Source of the DNA: Sphingomonas sp. AX6
GTDB lineage: Bacteria; Pseudomonadota; Alphaproteobacteria; Sphingomonadales; Sphingomonadaceae
Direction: 5' to 3'
Assembly: GCF_902506605.1 (NCBI RefSeq)
Contig: NZ_LR733979.1
Location: 259,468 to 323,467, forward strand
Length of the DNA: 64,000 bases
Numbering within the stretch: position 1 is the stretch's first letter; each line of letters opens with the position of its first letter. This document shows, piece after piece, positions 59,021-64,000 of this stretch. Below the pieces are notes generated by a model. That model had not been told where the DNA came from. It ran no database searches and saw only the letters and a list, made by a program, of their open reading frames with translations. Both the position numbers and the translations under genes were made by a program.

Positions 59021-60793
59021 ATGCGTCCCGATCCCTTGCCCGTCCTGCAATCGACTTTTGGTTTTCCTGCCTTCCGCGGGGTGCAGGCCGATGTCGTCGA
59101 CCGGGTGCTGGCGGGCGATCGCACGCTGGCGGTGATGCCGACGGGGGCGGGCAAGTCGCTGACCTATCAATTGCCGGCAGTGATGATGAAGGGGACGTGC
59201 GTCGTCGTCTCTCCGCTGATCGCGTTGATGCACGACCAGCTGCGCGCCGCGACCAGCGTCGGCATCCGCGCCGCGACGCTGACATCCGCCGACGACAATC
59301 GCGCCGAGACGATCCAGCGTTTTCGCGACGGCGAACTCGATCTGCTTTACGTTGCGCCCGAACGCGCATCATCGGGGCATTTCCGCGACTTGCTGGCGAG
59401 CGCGCCGCTCAGCCTGTTCGCGATCGACGAGGCCCACTGCGTCTCCGAATGGGGCCACGATTTCCGCCCCGATTACCGGTTGCTCAAACCGCTGCTCGAC
59501 ACGTTTCCGGACGTACCGCGCCTGGCACTGACTGCGACGGCGGACGCGCATACCCGTGCCGATATCCTCGAACAGCTGGGCATTCCCACGGACGGCCTGA
59601 TCGTCGCGGGGTTCGACCGGCCCAATATCCGCTACACCATCACCCCGCGCGATGTGGTGGCGCGGCAGGTCGGCGACCTGATGGCCGAACATCCCGGACC
59701 CGGCATCGTCTATGCCCCGACGCGCGCCGCGGTCGAGCGGCTGGCAGAGAAATTGGGATCGGGCGGGCGGCGCGTGCTGCCCTATCACGCCGGGCTCGAT
59801 TCGTCCGTGCGCCAGCGCAACCAGGCGGCGTTCGTCGCCAGCGAGGACATGGTGATGGTCGCGACCGTCGCGTTCGGGATGGGCATCGACAAGCCCGATG
59901 TCCGCTTCGTCGCGCACGCCGCGTTGCCCAAGTCGATCGAGAGCTATTATCAGGAAACCGGTCGCGCGGGCCGCGACGGTGATCCGGCCGAAGCACATCT
60001 GTTCTGGGGCGCCGACGATTTCGCGCGCGCGCGCCAGCGGATGGGCGAAGTCGGCGAGAGCCGGGTGGCGGGCGAGCGCACGCGGCTGAACGCGCTGGGC
60101 GCGCTGGTCGAGACCGCGACGTGCAGGCGGCGCATCCTGCTTCAGCATTTCGGCGAAACGCTTGAGCGCGACTGCGGCAATTGCGACAATTGCCTCACCC
60201 CGCCCGATGCGGTGGATGCGAGCGTCGTCGCGCAGAAATATCTCTCCGCCGTATTTCGCACGGGTCAGATGTTCGGCACCGGCTATGTCGAGAGCGTGCT
60301 GACCGGTCAGTCGAGCGAGCGCAGTTTGATGAACGGGCATGAGAAACTGTCGGTATGGGGCATATTGGAGCCCGCCGAGCAGGCGCTGCTCAAACCCGTC
60401 GCGCGGGCGCTTCAGGTACGCGATGCGCTGCGCGCCAATGCCCATGGGGGGCTCGAATTCGGCCCCGGCGCGCGGCTGATCCTCAAAGGTCAGGAAGCCG
60501 TTTCGCTGGTCGTCCCGCCCAAACGCGAACGGCGGCGCAAGGGCAGCACACGCGGTGGGGGCGAGGCCAATCCGGTCGGCAACCCGCTGTTCGAGGCACT
60601 GCGTGCCAAACGCCGCGAGATCGCCGCGGAAACCGGCCTGCCGCCCTATGTCATCTTTCACGATTCCACGCTGCGCGACATGGCGCTGGCACGGCCCGCC
60701 AGCCTTTCGGCGCTGGGCCAAGTGCCCGGCGTTGGCGCGAAGAAGCTGGAGGCTTATGGTGACGACTTCCTGCGGGTGATCCGCGACAATTGA
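59021..60793 (+). CDS. recQ: ATP-dependent DNA helicase RecQ
   Basis: 590 residues. Walker A TGAGKSLTYQLP, DEAH box IDEAHCVSEWGHDFRPDY, and motif VI QETGRAGRDG are present. The RecQ-C zinc cysteines follow (CRRRILLQHFGE and CGNCDNC), and the HRDC domain occupies the last 80 residues. It unwinds DNA during recombination and repair. It is divergent from the DUF2975 operon. Confidence 0.97.
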   Translation: MRPDPLPVLQSTFGFPAFRGVQADVVDRVLAGDRTLAVMPTGAGKSLTYQLPAVMMKGTCVVVSPLIALMHDQLRAATSVGIRAATLTSADDNRAETIQRFRDGELDLLYVAPERASSGHFRDLLASAPLSLFAIDEAHCVSEWGHDFRPDYRLLKPLLDTFPDVPRLALTATADAHTRADILEQLGIPTDGLIVAGFDRPNIRYTITPRDVVARQVGDLMAEHPGPGIVYAPTRAAVERLAEKLGSGGRRVLPYHAGLDSSVRQRNQAAFVASEDMVMVATVAFGMGIDKPDVRFVAHAALPKSIESYYQETGRAGRDGDPAEAHLFWGADDFARARQRMGEVGESRVAGERTRLNALGALVETATCRRRILLQHFGETLERDCGNCDNCLTPPDAVDASVVAQKYLSAVFRTGQMFGTGYVESVLTGQSSERSLMNGHEKLSVWGILEPAEQALLKPVARALQVRDALRANAHGGLEFGPGARLILKGQEAVSLVVPPKRERRRKGSTRGGGEANPVGNPLFEALRAKRREIAAETGLPPYVIFHDSTLRDMALARPASLSALGQVPGVGAKKLEAYGDDFLRVIRDN

Positions 60794-60804
60794 CGAGGGG
60801 TTCG

Positions 60805-61236
60805 ATGGATATCCGCCGCATCAACGACCGGGTTTCGGTCAGTCCGCAGATCGACCCGGCCGACGTCACCGAACTGGCGCGTCTGGGGTTCAAGAGCATC
60901 GTCAACAACCGCCCCGACGGCGAGGAAGCGGGCCAGCCCGAAGGCGAGGCGATCCGCGCAGTGGCCGAGACTTTAGGGCTGACCTATTCCGCCATTCCCG
61001 TGACCCAAGCCGGGTTCAGCCATCCCCAGATCGATGCGATGACCGCCGCGGTCGAAGATGCGGGCGGGCCGGTGCTTGCCTATTGCCGGTCGGGCACGCG
61101 AAGCTGCAATTTGTGGGCGCTGACAGAGGCAAAGGGCGGCGGTGCGCCGGGCGAGATCGTCGAGGCGGGCGCGGGTGCGGGATATGACCTGAACGGCCTG
61201 AAGCCGATGCTCGACGCGCTGTCCGGCAAGCAGTGA
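60805..61236 (+). CDS. TIGR01244-type phosphatase/sulfurtransferase-like protein (Blh-like)
   Basis: 143 residues from ATG 60805, with GAGGGG upstream. The nucleophile Cys is in AYCRSGTRSCNLWA (C-x-x-G-x-R-S of protein tyrosine phosphatases), and RINDRVSVSPQIDPADV at the start is the TIGR01244/DUF442 signature. Relatives include the N-terminal domain of persulfide-related Blh. It may act on phosphorylated or sulfur substrates. It lies 11 bases after recQ. Confidence 0.87.
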   Translation: MDIRRINDRVSVSPQIDPADVTELARLGFKSIVNNRPDGEEAGQPEGEAIRAVAETLGLTYSAIPVTQAGFSHPQIDAMTAAVEDAGGPVLAYCRSGTRSCNLWALTEAKGGGAPGEIVEAGAGAGYDLNGLKPMLDALSGKQ

Positions 61237-61249
61237 GCGGCGCGCGCGC

Positions 61250-61657
61250 GTGAATTGGGCGCTGCTCGGCGGATCGCTGGTCGCGGTGCTGGCGCTCGCG
61301 GGCATCGCCGCGTGGCTGAAGCTGGGCGGCGATCCGCTGGACGAGGCCGCGGCGATCGACGCAGCGGGCGACATGCTGCCGGGCTTCGTGCCTGAGGCGG
61401 TGCTGCTAGGGAGTGAAGGTGACGCGGCGTTGGTGCGCGGGCGCGGCGACCGGGTTGCGCTGGTCAAGCGACATGGCGCGCAACCGGCGGTGCGGGAATT
61501 GGTGCGGCCGGTCGGGCTGGCAGCGGCGGGCGAAGGAACGATGCTGCGGTCGGGCGATCGGATGTTTGGGGATGTCGTTTTGCAAGGGCGAGCGTTGGGC
61601 GAGGTCGAGGGGTTTTTGGCGGGACATAACCCCACTCACTCGTCACCCCGGCCGTAG
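61250..61657 (+). CDS. Hypothetical membrane-anchored protein with repeat-derived C-terminus
   Basis: 135 residues from GTG 61250. An N-terminal hydrophobic helix (ALLGGSLVAVLALAGIAAWL) probably anchors it; the rest is soluble with no recognised domain. Its last ten or so residues (HNPTHSSPRP) are read from the palindrome at 61641-61749. This suggests the original stop was lost when the repeat arrived. It is 13 bases after the phosphatase gene. Confidence 0.55.
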   Translation: MNWALLGGSLVAVLALAGIAAWLKLGGDPLDEAAAIDAAGDMLPGFVPEAVLLGSEGDAALVRGRGDRVALVKRHGAQPAVRELVRPVGLAAAGEGTMLRSGDRMFGDVVLQGRALGEVEGFLAGHNPTHSSPRP

Positions 61658-61749
61658 TGCCGGGGTCCACCGGGTGGCGGGCGCAACGTTCTCATCTGTG
61701 GCGATGCGCGAGCGGCTTGGTGGACCCCGGCACTACGGCCGGGGTGACG
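61641..61749. repeat. Dispersed palindrome (GTCACCCCGG family), copy 2
   Basis: It starts CGTCACCCCGGCCGTAGTGC and ends GCACTACGGCCGGGGTGACG, a perfect 20-base pair of arms. GGGGTCCACC and GGTGGACCCC add to the stem. It is related to 39607-39739, and overlaps the end of the preceding gene. Confidence 0.9.
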
Positions 61750-61818
61750 GTAGCGGGTAGCGCGCGCCCCACAATCGCGCTGGCGCGCCTGCTGACAGCG
61801 ATGTAAGCTCGCCTGCAA

Positions 61819-62778
61819 ATGCCCAACCTGCCCGATCCCGTCGATCTCGCCATTCCCGCGTTCGTGGCGCTGGTGCTGGCCGAGATGATCGCAGCGCGGT
61901 TTCGCGATCGGCGGCGCTATTGCCCAAAGGATACCCTGACGTCGCTCGGGCTCGGGCTGGGCAGCACGGTCGCGGGGGTGTTGTCGGCAGGGCTGGTGTT
62001 CGCGCTTGCGGTCTGGGTCCACCAGTTCGCGGTCTTCGAGATTTCATGGGCTTGGTACTGGTTCGTCATCGCCTTCGTGCTCGACGATCTGGCTTACTAC
62101 GTCTTTCACCGATCGGCGCACCGGGTGCGGTGGTTCTGGGCGAGCCATGTCATCCACCACAGTTCGCAGCATTATAATCTGTCGACCGCGCTGCGTCAGA
62201 CCTGGACCGGCTTTTTCTCCGCCACCTTCCTCTTTCGCCTGCCGCTGTTCCTGATCGGCTTTCCGCCAGCGATGGTGTTCTTCGTCGCGGCGCTGAACCT
62301 GGTCTATCAATTCTGGATCCATACTGAGACGATTGGGCGGATGCCGCGCTGGTTCGAGGCGGTGATGAACACGCCGTCGCACCACCGCGTCCATCATGCG
62401 ACCAATCCGCGCTATCTCGACAGCAACTATGCGGGCGTGTTCATCGTCTGGGACCGAATGTTCGGGACGTTCGTGGCCGAACGCGATGAGGATCGACCGC
62501 GCTATGGCATCGTCCGCAACCTGGGCAGCTTCAACATATTATGGGCGGCATTCCACGAATGGATCGGCATCGCGCGCGACGTGAAGGCCGCGCCGGACTG
62601 GCGCGCCCGCACAGGCTATATCTTCGGACCACCCGGCTGGAGCCATGACGGCAGCCGCGACACCAGCGATACGATCCGCCAAAAATGGCGGGCGCGAGAG
62701 GAGCAGGGGACATGGAAGAGGTCGACTATATCGTCGTCGGTGGCGGATCGGGCGGAAGCGCCGTCGCGGGTCGCCTAG
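61819..62778 (+). CDS. Sterol desaturase/fatty-acid hydroxylase family membrane protein
   Basis: 319 residues with three to four membrane helices. The three histidine boxes that bind a di-iron centre are HRSAH, HVIHHSSQHYN and HHRVHH. The family includes C-5 sterol desaturases, carotenoid and lipid hydroxylases. In a carotenoid-producing sphingomonad a lipid or carotenoid hydroxylase is a guess. The last 25 residues are unlike the family and come from the 67-base overlap with the next gene. Confidence 0.88.
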   Translation: MPNLPDPVDLAIPAFVALVLAEMIAARFRDRRRYCPKDTLTSLGLGLGSTVAGVLSAGLVFALAVWVHQFAVFEISWAWYWFVIAFVLDDLAYYVFHRSAHRVRWFWASHVIHHSSQHYNLSTALRQTWTGFFSATFLFRLPLFLIGFPPAMVFFVAALNLVYQFWIHTETIGRMPRWFEAVMNTPSHHRVHHATNPRYLDSNYAGVFIVWDRMFGTFVAERDEDRPRYGIVRNLGSFNILWAAFHEWIGIARDVKAAPDWRARTGYIFGPPGWSHDGSRDTSDTIRQKWRAREEQGTWKRSTISSSVADRAEAPSRVA

Positions 62779-64000
62779 CCGAAGACGCGCGCACGACCGT
62801 CGCGGTGCTGGAGGCGGGCGGGCGCAATGACGGGTGGAAGACCGTCATGCCCGGCATGATGCCGTTCCAGCAGGAAGGCACCAACTGGCGCTTCGACACC
62901 GTGCCGCAGGTCGGGCTGAACGGCAGACGGGGATACCAGCCGCGCGGACGCGGGATGGGCGGATCGAGCGCGATCAACGCGATGCTCTATGTGCGCGGCC
63001 ATCCGTGGGATTACGACAATTGGGAAAGGCTGGGCTGCAGCGGTTGGGGCTGGGATGATGTGCTGCCGGTGTTCAAGCGTGCGGAAACCAATGTGCGCGG
63101 GAGCGACGCATTTCACGGCGACAGCGGCCCGCTGCATGTCAGCGATCAGGACTATGCGCACCCCGGCAGCCGCGCGTTCATCGAGGCGGCGGAGAGCCTG
63201 CAAATCCCGTTCAACCCCGATTTCAACGGTGTGCGTCAGGAAGGCGTCGGCCTGTATCAAGTGACGCAGAAAAAGGGCGAACGCTGGTCGGCGGCGCGCG
63301 CCTATCTGGGCGACGGCAAGCCGCCTGCCAATGTGAAAATCCTGACCGATGTCATCGCGGAGCGCGTGGTGTTCGACGATGGCCGTGCGGTCGGCGTTAC
63401 CTATTCGCGCGGTGGAGAGGCGCACACCATTCGCGCGCGGCGTGGCGTCGTGCTGGCGGGCGGGGTGTTCGGGACACCGCAACTGCTGATGCTGTCGGGG
63501 ATCGGGCCGGGTGCGCATCTTCGTGACCACGGCATCGACGTGCAGATCGACCGCGCGGCGGTGGGGTCGGATTTGCAGGATCACCTCGATTATACCGCTG
63601 CGTTCGAGACGCCGGGGGACCTGTTCCTGGGTCGATCGCTGAAAGGTTCGATGCGCTCGCTGGGGCAGATGTGGGAGTGGTTTCGCAAACGCACCGGCGC
63701 GATGACCACGCCCTATGCGGAGGCGGGGGCATTCCTGTCGTCTCAGCCGGGACTGCCGGCGCCCGACCTGCAACTCCATTTCCTGATCGCGATCGTCGAG
63801 GATCATGGCCGGACCAAGGTGCCGGGGCATGGGTTTAGCTGCCACGCCTGTGTGTTGCGTCCCGAAAGCCGGGGAACGGTGCGGCTGGCGTCCGCCGATG
63901 CGCGTGCTGCACCGTTGATCGACCCGGCCTTTCTGACCGATCGCCGCGACGTCGACCTGCTGATGAAAGGGGTGCGGGCGATGTACCGTATCCTGGAACA
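62712..64000 (+). CDS. GMC-family oxidoreductase (choline-dehydrogenase-like), cut by window end
   Basis: About 429 residues are visible from ATG 62712. The FAD loop VDYIVVGGGSGGSAVAGRLAE and GRGMGGSSAINAMLYVRG are the two GMC signatures, and GVFGTPQLLMLSGIGP follows in the right place. Members oxidise alcohols such as choline or long-chain alcohols with FAD. The C-terminal His-containing end, which sets specificity, lies outside the window. The 67-base overlap with the sterol-desaturase frame is unusually long. Confidence 0.92.
   Translation, partial: MEEVDYIVVGGGSGGSAVAGRLAEDARTTVAVLEAGGRNDGWKTVMPGMMPFQQEGTNWRFDTVPQVGLNGRRGYQPRGRGMGGSSAINAMLYVRGHPWDYDNWERLGCSGWGWDDVLPVFKRAETNVRGSDAFHGDSGPLHVSDQDYAHPGSRAFIEAAESLQIPFNPDFNGVRQEGVGLYQVTQKKGERWSAARAYLGDGKPPANVKILTDVIAERVVFDDGRAVGVTYSRGGEAHTIRARRGVVLAGGVFGTPQLLMLSGIGPGAHLRDHGIDVQIDRAAVGSDLQDHLDYTAAFETPGDLFLGRSLKGSMRSLGQMWEWFRKRTGAMTTPYAEAGAFLSSQPGLPAPDLQLHFLIAIVEDHGRTKVPGHGFSCHACVLRPESRGTVRLASADARAAPLIDPAFLTDRRDVDLLMKGVRAMYRILE

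Overview
The window is GC-rich, densely coded chromosomal DNA from an alphaproteobacterium. It is most likely a sphingomonad (Sphingomonas or a close relative). I infer this from protein families I recognise, a crtY-crtI-crtB carotenoid set of the yellow-pigment type, many small alphaproteobacterial DUF proteins, and three families of dispersed palindromic repeats typical of these genomes. I recognised no insertion sequence, prophage, CRISPR array, tRNA or rRNA.

The left 25 kb is a chromosomal origin region. DUF6489, mnmE, mnmG, rsmG, parA and parB run leftwards, and two ParB-binding parS sites lie in this block. Further right are rho, hemJ and hemE. A 361-base gap between hemE and the pyruvate-dikinase regulator gene ppsR carries a cluster of five DnaA boxes and is the probable oriC. 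On the other side of oriC a rightward operon (ppsR, maf, aroE, coaE, dnaQ) leads into hpf-ptsN. The first 8 kb hold an Hsp70-like gene cut by the window edge, yggS, a thiamine-phosphate-synthase-like gene, leuS-lptE-holA and two envelope genes.

From 23.6 to 37 kb are mostly accessory and housekeeping single genes: thioesterases, SleB hydrolase, mmcB, ankyrin, SCO, YcgN, YgjP, thiolase, crotonase, PQQ sugar dehydrogenase and an EptA-like membrane hydrolase. Within it lies the most unusual locus, 30.3-33.0 kb: a 51-residue peptide gene, two related large proteins that I cannot name (one with a cupin-like metal-site pattern, both with a HEAT-like C-terminus), and an orphan winged-helix regulator with a degenerate receiver. 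All overlap or nearly abut.

From 37 to 45 kb is the rimP-nusA-ylxR-infB-rbfA transcription/translation block, interrupted between infB and rbfA by a RelE-type toxin-antitoxin pair. Then come tdk, a DUF6491 gene and gyrB. From 48 to 52 kb is the carotenoid cluster crtY-crtI-LOG-crtB. From 53 to 64 kb are an Atm1-type ABC exporter, katG, a DUF2975/HTH/membrane operon with palindromic operators, recQ, a TIGR01244-type phosphatase, a sterol-desaturase-family gene and a GMC oxidoreductase cut by the window end.
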